A stretch of DNA of 64,000 nucleotides from JBAOHV01 sp963714875. GTDB lineage: Bacteria > Actinomycetota > Acidimicrobiia > Acidimicrobiales > Microtrichaceae. Shown here in pieces: positions 16,004 through 26,354 of the stretch. A program made the position numbers and the translations under genes. Positions within the stretch are counted from its first letter, which is position 1; each line of letters opens with the position of its first letter. A model generated the notes under the pieces. The model made no database searches. It saw only the letters and a program-made list of their open reading frames with translations, and was not told the DNA's origin. Location: NCBI GenBank assembly GCA_963714875.1, contig CAVQQI010000008.1, positions 124,001 to 188,000 of the forward strand, given 5' to 3'.

Positions 16004-16103
16004 GCCGTGCTCGTCGCCCGCTGAGGGAGCGGCCTGCGGTGGGGGCCGCCCGTGGCGGACCTACAGTCCCCGAGATGGTCCATCGCAGCGGCCGAGGGGT
16101 GCA

Positions 16104-16737
16104 GTGAGCGAATCAGCGGGTCGCCGCGGCGACGATGCGGACCACTGGGCGCAGGTCTGGTCGAGCCGGGACCCGGCGGACACCAGCTGGTACGAGGCCG
16201 ATGCGTCCTCGTTCGAGTTGGTGCGGCCCTGGCTGGGCCCGGGTGCTTCGGTGATCGACGTGGGTGGGGGCGCATCGATCGCTGGTCGATGCGTTGTTGG
16301 CCGACGGAGTGCGCGACGTCACGGTGCTCGACATCTCCTCGGACGCGCTGGACCACGCACGCCGGCGACTGGGTGATGCTGCGACCGAGGTCGAGTGGGT
16401 GGTTGCCGATGTCACCGCCTGGGTGCCCGACCGAACCTGGTCGGTGTGGCACGACCGGGCGGTGTTGCACTTCCTGGTCGATGACGACCAGGTGGGCAGC
16501 TACCTCTCGGCGCTCGCCTCCGCTGTGGAGCCCGGGGGCGCGGCCGTCATCTCGACCTTCGCACCCCACGGGCCGACCGAGTGCAGCGGCCGGCCGGTCC
16601 GTCGGTGGTCCGGCGATGATCTGCTGGCCCGGCTGAGCCCGTGGTTCGAGCCGTTCGATACGGACGTGCGCGACCACCACACCCCGTGGGCCACATCGCA
16701 GGCGTTCACCGTGGTGAGAGCCGTCCGCCGGTCCTGA
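16104..16737 (+). CDS. SAM-dependent methyltransferase with one +1 frameshift
   Basis: About 210 residues after repair. The start HWAQVWSSRDPADTSWYEAD is typical of small class I methyltransferases. The SAM-binding motif I is ASVIDVGGGAS; there one extra A (about 16278) breaks the frame, and the next frame continues SLVDALLADGVRDVTVLDIS with the acidic end of strand 2 and WSVWHDRAVLHFL (post I/motif II). It ends with the usual strand pair. GTG 16104 has a GAGGGG site. The substrate is unknown. Its 3' end overlaps the convergent acyltransferase gene by about 30 bases. Confidence 0.75.
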
Positions 16738-18096
16738 GCGCCGAGCCTGTCGGAGAGCGGCCACCCTCGGTTCGATCCGACAGCAGGAAGCGCCAGATGC
16801 ACAGGGTGACGGCGAGGCCCCCGATGAGCACGGCGGGGTGCGGGCTCGACCACGCCTTCACGCCCCCGGACAGCACCGCTGCGCTCACCAGCATCGACGC
16901 GTTGCCCCACCGCCACTGCGTGGTGCCGCCCATCAACGCCCGCTGTTCGATCGGTGCGACGCGGCGGACGATCACGACCAACGCCACCAGGTTCGCCGCC
17001 AGGAACAGCGGCTTGGTCGCTCCACCACGCGGTCGTGCCCGGCTCGGCATCCGGAACCAGACCGAGCACGTGTGCCAGCCCGGCGACGAGCACCGCCGCG
17101 GTCATGTGCCAGAGGTAGACCGACATCGCCACGACGTTCGCGGCGATCGTCACCCGCCAGGCCCGGTGCGAACGCTCGAGCCAGCGGGTCACCGCAGGCG
17201 CCAGCGCTGCAGCGGTGAACGAGTAGGCCAGACCGAACAGGATCAGCGCGGTCGACGGCGGATGGGTCGGGCTGTGATCCAGCCCGCCGTGGTGCAGCAT
17301 CACCGCCGGCCACGGCCCGACGGTCACCGCGAGCATCGCAAGTGCCCAGCACGTGGCCGCCAACGCGGTGAGCCGGCGCCCGGTGGGGAGCCGTCCGTCC
17401 TGCCACGCGAATCCGGCGACCTGGAAACCGAGCCAGCCGATCACCCAATTGATCTGCGGCAGCAGGGGGATGCCGGCGAAGCGCGCGGTCTCGCCCAGAG
17501 CGAACAGCGCGACCAGCCCACCGACGAGCAGCGCAGGTCGGGCACGGAACCACCTGAAGGTGAACGGCGCCAGCGCGGTGTCGATCGTGTAGTTGGCCAG
17601 GAACCACAACGGGATGGCCGCGCCGATCGCACCTGCGGCGACGACGCCGGCGCCGCCCAGCGCAGCACCCCCCGCGAGTGCGATGGCCCAGAGCGGCGGC
17701 CAGCGCCGCTGCCGGGGTGACCATGCGGTGCAGCCGCGTGGCGATCCAGTCGGCGGGGCGCACGCCTCGACGTTCGGCGGAGCGCAGCGAGGTTGCCGAG
17801 GCGAAGCCGCCGACGAAGAAGAACAGCGGCATGACCTGACCGATCCAGGTGATCCAGCCGTACTGCGGCGACCAGTCCAGCAGGTTGCCGCCGGTGACCT
17901 CACCGCCCTCGATCACCACGACCATTCCCAGCCAGTGCCCGACCGCCACCACCGCCATGGCCGCAGCCCGGTAGAGGTCGACCGCACGGTTGCGATCGGT
18001 GGGTGTGGCTGCGGCGAATGGTCGAGGTCGACGGGGAGGTCGATGCGTGGCCCGGGTCCGGGGTGGGGTGTCGTGGTCATCGAACCAGTGGGCCAT
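16706..18096 (-). CDS. Acyltransferase 3 family membrane protein with two +1 frameshifts
   Basis: An integral membrane O-acyltransferase (OafA/NodX type, about 462 residues after repair) that would transfer acetyl or other acyl groups to envelope sugars or lipids. First frame: NRAVDLYRAAAMAVVAVGHW (first helix with the catalytic His) and MPLFFFVGGFASATS. Near 17697 one extra base moves to the second frame, LWAIALAGGAALGGAG and many helices up to VYLWHMTAAVLVAG. Near 17023 another moves to the third frame, TKPLFLAANLVALVVIVRR, ending at 16706. The ATG at 18096 is used; ATG 18117 is also in frame. Both shifts are single-base insertions. Confidence 0.75.
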
Positions 18097-18193
18097 GACC
18101 CGCCGACCGGCGACCATCGAGGGTTGCCCCCAGTTCAGGGTGGGGGAGCCCCATCCCTGCCGGACATGCAAGTACACCCGTTGAGTTGCGCAT

Positions 18194-18310
18194 ATGCCGA
18201 AGACGGTGCAGATCCGAGATATCGATGAAGAGGTGTACCGGGGCTCACCCAGCGGGCGGCCGAGGTGGGGCCGCGTGCGGGAGCTGCTGCGACGCGAAGC
18301 GACGCGACCG
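18194..18310 (+). pseudogene. VapB/FitA-type antitoxin relic
   Basis: An ATG immediately after a GCATATGC-like palindrome opens MPKTVQIRDIDEEVYR, the start of a ribbon-helix-helix antitoxin. The next helix, LTQRAAEVG, is in the +1 frame, and VRELLRREA returns to the first, so two compensating frame changes are present. After about 18310 the frame has no antitoxin character and runs antisense into the monooxygenase relic. No toxin gene follows. A 3'-deleted toxin-antitoxin remnant is the simplest reading. Confidence 0.55.
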
Positions 18311-19996
18311 GCGCGAGCCGCACTTCGGCTCGATCTCCTCGAGCACGGCGTCGCGGTCGCACATCGGCCCCGACTCGTCGGGCGTGCACGGTCCTGCGGC
18401 AGGATTGATGAAGGTGCGGCCCAGGATCCGACGCATCGGTTCGCCCGTCCGCATCAGCTGCTGCCACCTCGATCGGCCGAAAGCGTGTCGAGCACGATCG
18501 CCGATCGGTCGGGGATCTCGTCGTGGTCGTAGTGGTAGTGGACCTGGTTGACGATGAAGGCGCCCGGTTCCAGGAAGGTGGCGTAGCCGTCGGGATACTT
18601 GGTCGGCTGGCGACCAGGGGTCCAGCCGCCCAGGCCCCGGGCCTTGACGTCGCCCAGCGCGCCGACCTGGCCGTAGCAGGTGAAGCCCGACCCCTCCTCG
18701 GCCGCGTCGAGGGCGTCGATCGCGGCGCGGCTGTCGGGGGAGACGACACTGATGATCGAGTGGTGCACGACCTCCTCTGCGTCGGGCTCGAAGTGCACGC
18801 CGGTCACCCAGGTGCCGTCACCCTCGGGATCGGGGATCTCCGAGATGACGCAGCGGTAGTCGTCGGGGCGTTCGCGACGAGCCGGTGTACGGCTCCGCAG
18901 GAGCGGTCACGATGTCCCGATCGATCGGATCCGCCGGCGGCGGCCCGCCGCCCAGCGGCGTGTCGGGCGGGACGTCAAGACCGCCGCCGGCGTCGGCCCA
19001 CGCGGCGAGAGCCTCCACCTCGTCGGTCGCGATCGAGAAGTCATGCTGCATCGGCACGCTCATGTCGCCCGCCGGCCACGGCGGCATGTAGCCGGCGGTG
19101 GTGACCAGCTTGATGTCGTCCGCGATCTCGGCGACGTCTCCGGCGGTGTCCAGCTCGATCGTGTGCGTCCCGCTCCGGTCCCGTGTGGCAGGACGCGCAC
19201 CGGGATTCGATGATGGGTTGGATCGTCTCGAGCGAACTCGCCCTCGGGGATCTCGGGGCGGTCGACCGCCAGTACGGCTCCGCCAGGCGACGGTGCGTCG
19301 GGATCGGTGCGCTCGGCCATCAGGTCGAAGTCGAGCATCACCTCGTCGCTCGGTCTTGACGAGGCCCGCGACGTTGATCGGACCGACTCGAAGTCCGACA
19401 TGAGCACGGTGCCGCTCAGCGTCGCCTCCAGGACGTCGTCGGTGAGCGTTGCGTTGCCCCGGAACGTCGCCGGAGCGCTCTCATTCGCCGACCGTCAGCT
19501 CACCGCGGAGGACCAGCTCGGCCGTGGTGTCGCCGTCGATGCTGGAGGGAGCACCCTCGACCGACGTCGTGCGGAACTCGGCCATCGGGTGCTCGCTCGA
19601 GTTGAGGAAGTCCGTTCGGATGCGCTTGTCCCGTAGGGACGAGTCCGATCGGAACTGCTCGACGTTGACCACGATCGTGCCGACACGGCTGGCGGCCGGA
19701 TCAGAGGTGTTCACCGCGATGTCGCCCGCCACGGCCGTGGTCCTGCCCTCCGCCGTCCTCGATGCCCCGGCCAGGATCTCCTCCACCGAGTAGGTCACCG
19801 AGGAGCGGTCATCGCTCACGATCCGATAGAGGCGTTCGGTGGACGGGTCGACGCCTTCCAGTGGCGGGGCGTAGGCGCTGACGGTCCTGGCGGCACCGTC
19901 CTCGAGCATCCAGTCCCAGTGGTCCCGGGTGGCGAAGGCTGCGCCGACCAACACCAGTGGCACGACGAACAGTGCGTATCTCAGCGTGCGCCTCAT
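18245..19996 (-). pseudogene. Relic of a YceI - cytochrome c - copper type II monooxygenase fusion
   Basis: Reading from ATG 19996: a membrane anchor (RYALFVVPLVLVGAAF), then a YceI-like lipocalin domain (YRIVSDDRSSVTYSVEEILA, SSLRDKRIRTDFLNSSEHP, later GPINVAGLVKTE and VMLDFDLMAER), then a c-type haem site PIIESRCASCHTG, a MPPWPAGD segment, and a PHM/DBH-like copper monooxygenase part (EEVVHHSIISVV, YGQVGALGDVKARGLGGWTPG, NQVHYHYDHDE, GRTFINPAAGPC). Each block is well conserved, but at least seven frame changes separate them (about 19480, 19400, 19340, 19225, 19190, 18880, 18440), most by one extra base. The 3' end is cut off where the antitoxin relic begins. As written it cannot be expressed. 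Confidence 0.7.
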
Positions 19997-20380
19997 CGAC
20001 GTCGACACCCCCGGTTCGGGGGCGAGGATAGCGGAATGCCCAGCAGCGGTTCCGGCGCGAGTCATCTCGAACTCGAGGTGGGCGTTCGACACTGCGAGGA
20101 CCGGCGCCGCGACAGTCCGATCTCGCGCAGCCGTCGGCGATCGGGTGGTCGCCGAGCATGAACCGCACACCGCGGCGGTGATGCCCCACGCCCCGGTAGC
20201 GCTGATGCAGGTACCCCACGTGGGCGCGCGACTCGATCATCGAGTACACCGGGGGGCCAACGCCGGTCTCACGGGACCCGGCAGTCGGTACGGCGAGCTC
20301 GAGCACGGTCGAGCACGTGGTCACGCGAGGCGAGCCGTGCCCGGTCGGCGGTCAGCGAGTGATGCAGGTCGCGAGGCTGC
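19997..20380. other. Stretch without a supportable gene
   Basis: I see no credible coding region here. On the minus strand short pieces look protein-like (for example SMIESRAHVGYLHQRYRGVG near 20200), but they change frame and match no family I recognise. It lies between two frame-broken genes and is probably also decayed coding sequence. Confidence 0.4.
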
Positions 20381-20878
20381 TTGGGGAAGCCCGACATCCG
20401 ATGCCGCAGTCGCGGGACAGGACCGCGTTACGCCGAGCACCAGGCGTACGAGGCGATCTCACCGCGGCGAGCCGTCGCAGCGGCGCAACCGAGGGAAAGC
20501 GGTCGCAGCACCGTGCGGATCGCTGCGCTGGGCGAGGGCCGGGTGGGCTTCACCACCGCGTCGTCGAGCTGGAAGGTCCGGCGGATCCGTGCGACCCCGG
20601 CGGTCACGCTGCAGCCCTGCGACTCCCGCGGCCGGGTCACAGCGGGCTCGGTGGCCACGCCGGGTCGTGCCGAGGTCGTGACCGGCGCCGAGTTCGAGCC
20701 CGTGCGGTCCGCGGTCGCGGCGAAGTACGGGCTGCAGTACCGCGCCATCTGGCTGTGGGGACGCCTCGCTCGTCTGGTGGGCAAGGGCAGCGGAACCGAC
20801 TGCGCCATCGTCATCACGCTCGGGTCACAGGACCGATCGGCCGGCCCGGGCCAGCTGTCCCCAGCCGGGCACAGCTAG
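20381..20878 (+). pseudogene. PPOX/F420-type pyridoxamine-5'-phosphate oxidase-like gene, N-terminus frame-broken
   Basis: From about 20520 to 20820 the frame reads as a split-barrel flavin or F420-binding protein: RIAALGEGRVGFTTASSSWK, VRRIRATPAVTLQPCDSRGR, VVTGAEFEPVRSAVAAKYGLQ and a C-terminal VITLGS. The WKVRRIR...PCDxRGR pattern is typical of the actinobacterial PPOX-class F420-dependent group. The first strand pair is only recovered by moving between three frames (YEAIS, then LTAASRRSGATE, then KAVAAP), so the 5' end contains at least two frame changes and the start codon is unclear. Confidence 0.6.
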
Positions 20879-20938
20879 CGCGCTGCGATCGGTCCACACG
20901 AGCAGGCAACACCTACGCACGACATCAAGGAGCAACAC

Positions 20939-23132
20939 ATGAGTGATCACCTTCCCGAGGAGTCGGCGCTCGACATCAACGATTCGTCGGCCAAGTGCCC
21001 GGTGCTGCAGAGCCCGCACACCGCAACAGGTAGCTCCGCCAATCAGCACTGGTGGCCGAACCAGCTCAACCTGAACGTCCTGCACCAGGGCTCGCCTGCG
21101 TCGAACCCGATGGACGACGACTTCGACTACGCGGCCGAGTTCGCCACCCTCGACTACGCCGGGCTGAAGGCCGACCTCACTGCGCTCATGACCGACTCCA
21201 AGGAGTGGTGGCCGGCCGACTACGGGCACTACGGCCCGTTGTTCATCCGTATGGCGTGGCACTCGGCGGGCACCTACCGCACCCACGATGGTCGCGGCGG
21301 TGGCGGCTCCGGTCAGCAGCGGTTCGCACCGCTGAACAGCTGGCCCGACAACGGCAACCTCGACAAGGCTCGAGCCCTCCTCGAGCCGATCAAGAAGAAG
21401 TACGGCCGCAAGATCTCCTGGGCCGACCTGATGCTGCTCGCCGGCAACGTGGCGCTCGAGTCGATGGGCTTCACGACCTTCGGTTTCGCCGGCGGCCGCG
21501 CCGACGTCTGGGCTCCCGAAGAAGACGTCTACTGGGGCCCCGAGAACGTGTGGCTCGACGACCAGCGCTACAGCGGCGACCGCCAGCTCGAGGCGCCGCT
21601 CGGCGCCGTGCAGATGGGCCTGATCTACGTCAACCCCGAGGGCCCGAACGCGAACCCCGACCCGATCGGGTCCGGTCGTGACATCCGTGAGACGTTCCGT
21701 CGCATGGCCATGAACGACGAGGAGACCGTCGCGCTGGTGGTCGGCGGTCACGCCTTCGGCAAGATGCACGGCGCCGGCCCGGAATCCTGCACTGGGCCCC
21801 GAGCCCGAGGGCGCGCCGATGGAGCAGCAGCTCCTCGGCTGGAAGAACAGCTTCCAGAGCGGGGTCGGCATCGACACCACCACGAGCGGTTTCGAAGGCG
21901 CGTGGAACTCCACGCCCACGAAGTGGGACAACAACTACCTCGAGACGTTGATGGACAACGACTGGGTACTCACCGAGAGCCCGGCCGGCCACAAGCAGTG
22001 GACAGCACCGGCGCTCGCCGGCACGGTGCCGGACGCGCAGCGTCCCGACGTGTTCCACGCCCCGGTGATGAGCACGGCCGACATGGCGATGAAGATGGAT
22101 CCGATCTACGGGCCCATCTCGCAGCGCTTCCGCGACAACCCGGAACAGCTCGATGATGCGTTCGCTCGCGCCTGGTACAAGCTCCTTCACCGCGACCTCG
22201 GTCCGAAGGCCAACTTCATCGGCCCCGAGGTTCCGGATGAAGAGCTGCTGTGGATGGACCCGATTCCGGCCGGCACTGCGCTCAGCGAGGCCGACGTCGC
22301 AACCGTCAAGGCCGCGATCATGGCGACCGGCGTCAGCATCACCGAGCTCGTCGAGACGGCCTGGGCCTCAGCGTCCACCTACCGCCAGAGCGACCGACGC
22401 GGCGGCGCCAACGGTGGCCGCATCCGTCTCGCTCCGCAGAACGGCTGGGAGGTCAACCGACCCGAACAGCTCAGCCGTGTGCTGTCGGCCCTCGAGGGCG
22501 TGCAGTCGAGCGTCGGTGTCGACGTGTCGATGGCTGACCTGATCGTGCTCGGCGGCGTCGCTGCGATCGAAGCCGCAGCGGCCGCTGGCGGTCACAGCGT
22601 GAGCGTCGACGTCAGCACCGGCCGCGGCGATGCCACTGCCGGGCAGACCGACGAGGAGTCGTTCGCGTGGCTCGAGCCGAAGCACGACGGCTTCCGCAAC
22701 CACCTGGGCAAGGGCACCAGCCATGTCGCAGAGCACCTGCTCGTCGACCGGGCGCAACTGCTCGGCCTCAGCGCTCCGGAAATGGCCGTCCTCGTCGGTG
22801 GCCTCCGCGTGCTCGGTGTCAGCACCGACAACCTCGGTGTGCTCACCGACAACGTCGGCACGCTCAGCAACGACTTCTTCGTCAACCTGATGGACGAGGA
22901 CACAGTGTGGTCTGCTGCATCGGGCACCGCCGACACGTTCGAAGGTCGTGACCGCGCGAGCGGCGACCTCAAGTGGACCGGTAGTCGCAACGATCTCGTG
23001 TTCGGCTCGAACTCGATCCTGCGGGCCATCGCCGATGTCTATGCAGCCGATGATGCCGGCGCCAAGTTCGCCGACGACTTCGCCGCCGCGTTCGCCAAGG
23101 TGATGGACGCCGATCGCTTCGACCTTCGCTGA
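20939..23132 (+). CDS. katG: Bifunctional catalase-peroxidase with one +1 frameshift
   Basis: A class I haem peroxidase that removes hydrogen peroxide (about 730 residues after repair, normal for KatG). The distal site RMAWHSAGTYR (Arg104, Trp107, His108), the adduct tyrosine in IYVNPEGPN, the methionine region FRRMAMNDEE and the proximal His in VGGHAFGK are all present, as is the degenerate C-terminal peroxidase domain (SMADLIVLGG, RNDLVFGSNS). An extra A at about 21789, just after AGPESC, moves the frame; GPEPEGAPMEQQLLGWKNS continues in the next one. ATG 20939 has an AAGGAG site six bases upstream. As written, the frame breaks shortly after the proximal His. Confidence 0.92.
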
Positions 23133-23164
23133 TCTGCAGCGCTCAACGTCCCGGGACGGAGCGT

Positions 23165-24643
23165 TCAGCCCTCCCGGGACGGGCGGCGGTGCAGGTGCGT
23201 GGTGTGCCCGATCCACAGGTGGGTCCCGTCGGGCTGTTCGTCGACGACCGCGGTGGTGTCGTCATCGACCCCCGCAGCGACCCGGTACCGTCCCGCCCGC
23301 CCGGCGGGCAGGAGCCACGCCGGGCCGTCCGAACCCGGGTTGCCGTCGAGTCGTAGCCGACCGTCGACCTCGTGGGTGACCGTGACCCGCACACCTGCGT
23401 CGTTGAGTCGGCCGACCAGCCCCGGGGGAGACGCGTCGCGCTGGCGGTACACCCCTTGGATGCGGTCACCGAGTGACGCCGCTGCGCGGGTCAGTGCCGC
23501 GTCGGTGCCATCCACGGTGGCGGTCGTCCGGGCCGTCACGCCGAGTGCGTGGCGCAGGGCCATCGCCGCGATCTCGTGGGGGACCGACAGCGAGTAGCCG
23601 TTGGTCAGCACCGCGACCCCGACGCCGTCGTCGGGAGCGATCATCATCTGGGTCGCGACGCCGGGCATGTTGCCGTCGTGTCCGACGATCCGGCGCCCGT
23701 GCCAGGTCCGCACACGGAACCCGAGCCCATAGCCGGCATCGAGGTCCGGATGGTTCGTGGCACGCAGCGTCGTCGCCGCGTCGAGCGTCGCCGTCCGCAG
23801 GAACTGCTCACCGTCGATGCGGCCGCCGTCCAGCACCATCTGGCCGAACCGGGCGAGCTCCACCACGTTGGTGCTGAGCCCTCCCATCGGTGTCGCCACC
23901 AGCCGGAGCGCCGCGGCGGAACCCGCCCCCACCGCCGGCGGCACGATCGAGCCGTACGGGGTCGCCACACCGGGCCCGCTGTTCCGGGGTGCGAACTGGG
24001 CGCTGGTCATGGCGAGGGGGCCCAGCACCTGGTCGTGGACCGCCGCTTCGAACGTCGTGCCCATCGCCGCCGCAGCGACGTAGCCGGCGACGTTGAACGC
24101 GGGGTTGGAGTAGACGACCTGTGCGCCGACCGGGCGCACGACGGTCAGTCCGGCGATGGCCTCGGCCAGGTTCCGGACCCGCCCCTGGTTGGCGACGTAG
24201 CTCACCACGGCGTTGCCCGGCGTCGCTCCCCGGACGCCGACCGGAAGGCCCGAGGTGTGTGACAGCACGCTGGCCAGCGTCGATCCGGCCGGGGCGCCCT
24301 CGCCATCGACGATCCGCAGGTGCTCCGGCAGGTAGTGGTTGAGCGGTGCCTCCAGATCGAGCACCCCGGCGTCGGCCAGCCGCAGCACCAGCATCGTGGT
24401 GAACAGCTTGGACACCGACGCGACCCGGAAGATGGTGCCAGGCGTGACCGGCTCGCTCCGCGTCAGATCCGCGTAGCCGAACGCATCGGTGGAGCGGATG
24501 CCGTCAGCGTCGAAGGTGCACACGGCGAGCCCCTGTGTGCGCCGCTCGCGGAGTCGTCCCTCGACGGCCGGGCGGAGGTGGCCCGGCAGCGGTGCTGCTC
24601 CGTCGCCGCCGGAACCTCCCGCGGATCGCTGCTGCGAGGTCAC
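23165..24643 (-). CDS. Serine hydrolase of the beta-lactamase class C / esterase EstB family
   Basis: A 492-residue penicillin-binding-protein-like hydrolase. The SxxK motif is SVSK at 76-79 (nucleophile Ser76, Lys79), the YxN motif is YSN in VVYSNPAFNVAGY, and a HDGN segment near residue 360 stands where the KTG motif lies in relatives. A C-terminal beta domain follows. No signal peptide is seen, so an intracellular esterase or peptidase is more likely than a secreted beta-lactamase. GTG 24643 overlaps the stop of the nitrilase-family gene (GTGA), indicating a two-gene operon; the long upstream extension in this frame is antisense-like and discarded. Confidence 0.85.
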   Translation of the reverse strand: MTSQQRSAGGSGGDGAAPLPGHLRPAVEGRLRERRTQGLAVCTFDADGIRSTDAFGYADLTRSEPVTPGTIFRVASVSKLFTTMLVLRLADAGVLDLEAPLNHYLPEHLRIVDGEGAPAGSTLASVLSHTSGLPVGVRGATPGNAVVSYVANQGRVRNLAEAIAGLTVVRPVGAQVVYSNPAFNVAGYVAAAAMGTTFEAAVHDQVLGPLAMTSAQFAPRNSGPGVATPYGSIVPPAVGAGSAAALRLVATPMGGLSTNVVELARFGQMVLDGGRIDGEQFLRTATLDAATTLRATNHPDLDAGYGLGFRVRTWHGRRIVGHDGNMPGVATQMMIAPDDGVGVAVLTNGYSLSVPHEIAAMALRHALGVTARTTATVDGTDAALTRAAASLGDRIQGVYRQRDASPPGLVGRLNDAGVRVTVTHEVDGRLRLDGNPGSDGPAWLLPAGRAGRYRVAAGVDDDTTAVVDEQPDGTHLWIGHTTHLHRRPSREG

Positions 24644-25449
24644 CGAATGGCCTTCGCGACCACGTCGAAACGGCGCGCCGACAGCACCGGATTGGTCGCC
24701 CGGACCTCGTCGATGCGCGCCGGGTCGATCGCTGCGGTGGCGATGCCGGCACGGTCGCCCGTCCCGGCGACCACCACACCCATCGGGTCCACGACCATCG
24801 AGTTCCCCGCACCGCTGGGTGCTGCCTGCCCCGCGGCGGCGACGTAGACCGTGTTCTCGATGGCTCGCGCCCGCAGCAGCGTCGTCCAGTGGTCCTCCTT
24901 GCGGGGCCCGGGGATCCACTGGGCCGCAACGACGACGACGTCGGCGCCCGCGTCGACGAGGACCCTGGTCGATTCCGGGAACCGGAGGTCGTAACAGGTC
25001 TGCGCGCCGATGCAGATGCCGTCGAGCTCCATCGTCGCTGGTGGTGACGGTTCGCCCGGTGCGATCCGTTCGGACTCGCTGAAGCCGAACGCGTCGTACA
25101 GGTGCAGCTTGCGGTAGGTGCCCGCGAGCTGTCCGTCGGGGCTGATCAGCAACAGCGTGTTGTGCACGCGTCGGTCGTCGGGGATCGCCTCGGTCATTCC
25201 GGCGACGATGGCGAGTCCGTTGGCCGAGGCGATCTCGCGGATCCTCGTCGCGAACGGCCCGTCGAGCGGTTCGGCATGCTCGACGACGCGCTGGTCGAAC
25301 CGTGGTGGCGTGTACGCCGAGTACTCGGGAAGCACCAGCAGCGACGCCCCGCCGTCGCTGGCCCGAGTAGCGAACCGGCCGATGACGTCGAGGTTGGCCG
25401 AGGTGTCCTCGGTGGCGGAGAACTGTCCGACGGCGACGGTGAGCATCAT
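24640..25449 (-). CDS. Carbon-nitrogen hydrolase (nitrilase superfamily)
   Basis: A 269-residue hydrolase with the superfamily's Glu-Lys-Cys triad: Glu42 (VLPEYSA), Lys114 (YRKLHLYD) and Cys152 (QTCYDLRFPE). Length and motifs match the omega-amidase/carbamoylase-like branches, which cleave C-N bonds of linear amides. The substrate is not evident. It is followed with a 4-base overlap by the serine hydrolase gene, and the two may act on the same amide or ester substrate. Confidence 0.9.
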   Translation of the reverse strand: MMLTVAVGQFSATEDTSANLDVIGRFATRASDGGASLLVLPEYSAYTPPRFDQRVVEHAEPLDGPFATRIREIASANGLAIVAGMTEAIPDDRRVHNTLLLISPDGQLAGTYRKLHLYDAFGFSESERIAPGEPSPPATMELDGICIGAQTCYDLRFPESTRVLVDAGADVVVVAAQWIPGPRKEDHWTTLLRARAIENTVYVAAAGQAAPSGAGNSMVVDPMGVVVAGTGDRAGIATAAIDPARIDEVRATNPVLSARRFDVVAKAIR

Positions 25450-25507
25450 CAGAGCCTGTCAGACCGAGGGGTCCGGGTGGGGCGGCCGCTCGGCGGGGCC
25501 GGTCGTG

Positions 25508-26287
25508 TCAGTCGGCAGCGACGAGGAGCTGCTTCGACATCTGCTGGACGCAGTGCTCGCAGATGCCGTGGCTCACCGGCGGCGGCGGGTCCTGTTCCAG
25601 CAGTCGGGTCCGCGCCAACAGTTCCTCGACGGGTCGCCACTGCCCCTCGTCGTTGCCCTGGTTGCACCACGAACAGATCTCGACCTCGGCAGCATCGAGG
25701 TCGCGATGCGTCGCCCGGTGCAGGACCGCCAGCTCCGGACGGGGCATCTCCATGACGAGCGCGGAGTGGAATGCGACGGCGCCGTCGGCGAGCGGCGTCA
25801 CGGTCATGTCGAACCAGCGGCGCGCCGAGGGGCCGTCGCAGCGGAACGGCACCGTCACGGAGTTGCCCGACGATCGGGCCTGACGGACCGCCTCTTGCCA
25901 CAGGTCCCGCAGCGAGTCGTCGCCGATGGAGCTCCACAGCGTCCGTCCGGTGCCGGCGCGGACCAGCTCGTCGGCCTCGTTCTCGTGTGCGAACTCGTCC
26001 CAGTCCGCCCCGACCGAGACGACGACGTCATCGGCGTCGATGCAGTACTCCACGATCGTCCCTGCGCCGCCGGTCGAGCCGACGACCTCGTCGGGAGCGT
26101 CGTCAGCGAGGGCGGTGCTGATCCGGTTCCAGAGGTCCGCCGGCGGCGAGCTCAGCTCGATCGGCTCCGAGGAGAGATCACGTAGGAGCTGCACGACCCG
26201 CTGTGTCGCGACGGCCTCGTCGCCCTCGTCCCCGGCGGAGCTGAGGAGCCCGGCGGTGGTGTCGTGGCTGTCGTGGACCGCAGACAT
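25508..26287 (-). CDS. PAS-like sensor protein with a C-terminal zinc-knuckle tail
   Basis: A 259-residue protein. An acidic N-terminal region (to about 60) precedes a PAS-like central domain (about 75-190, with a strand pattern VEYCIDADDVVVSVGADWDEFA and RWFDMTVTPLADGAVAFHSA). The C-terminal tail carries CSWC and GICEHC, a CxxC...CxxC pattern that resembles the CSYC...SHGICPDC tail of some signalling proteins and probably binds zinc. No kinase, cyclase or DNA-binding domain is present, so it may sense and pass a signal through protein contacts. Confidence 0.6.
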   Translation of the reverse strand: MSAVHDSHDTTAGLLSSAGDEGDEAVATQRVVQLLRDLSSEPIELSSPPADLWNRISTALADDAPDEVVGSTGGAGTIVEYCIDADDVVVSVGADWDEFAHENEADELVRAGTGRTLWSSIGDDSLRDLWQEAVRQARSSGNSVTVPFRCDGPSARRWFDMTVTPLADGAVAFHSALVMEMPRPELAVLHRATHRDLDAAEVEICSWCNQGNDEGQWRPVEELLARTRLLEQDPPPPVSHGICEHCVQQMSKQLLVAAD

Positions 26288-26354
26288 GGCGATGATCTTG
26301 CCACGATCCGACCTCAGGTGAAACGCGCGACCGGTATCGGCATAGGGTCACGAC

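Noticed and set aside
13805..16024. Integron cassette array with attC sites around the toxin-antitoxin genes
   Set aside because: The repeats are hairpins without recognisable GTTRRRY or RYYYAAC boxes, occur as one inverted pair, and no integrase is present.
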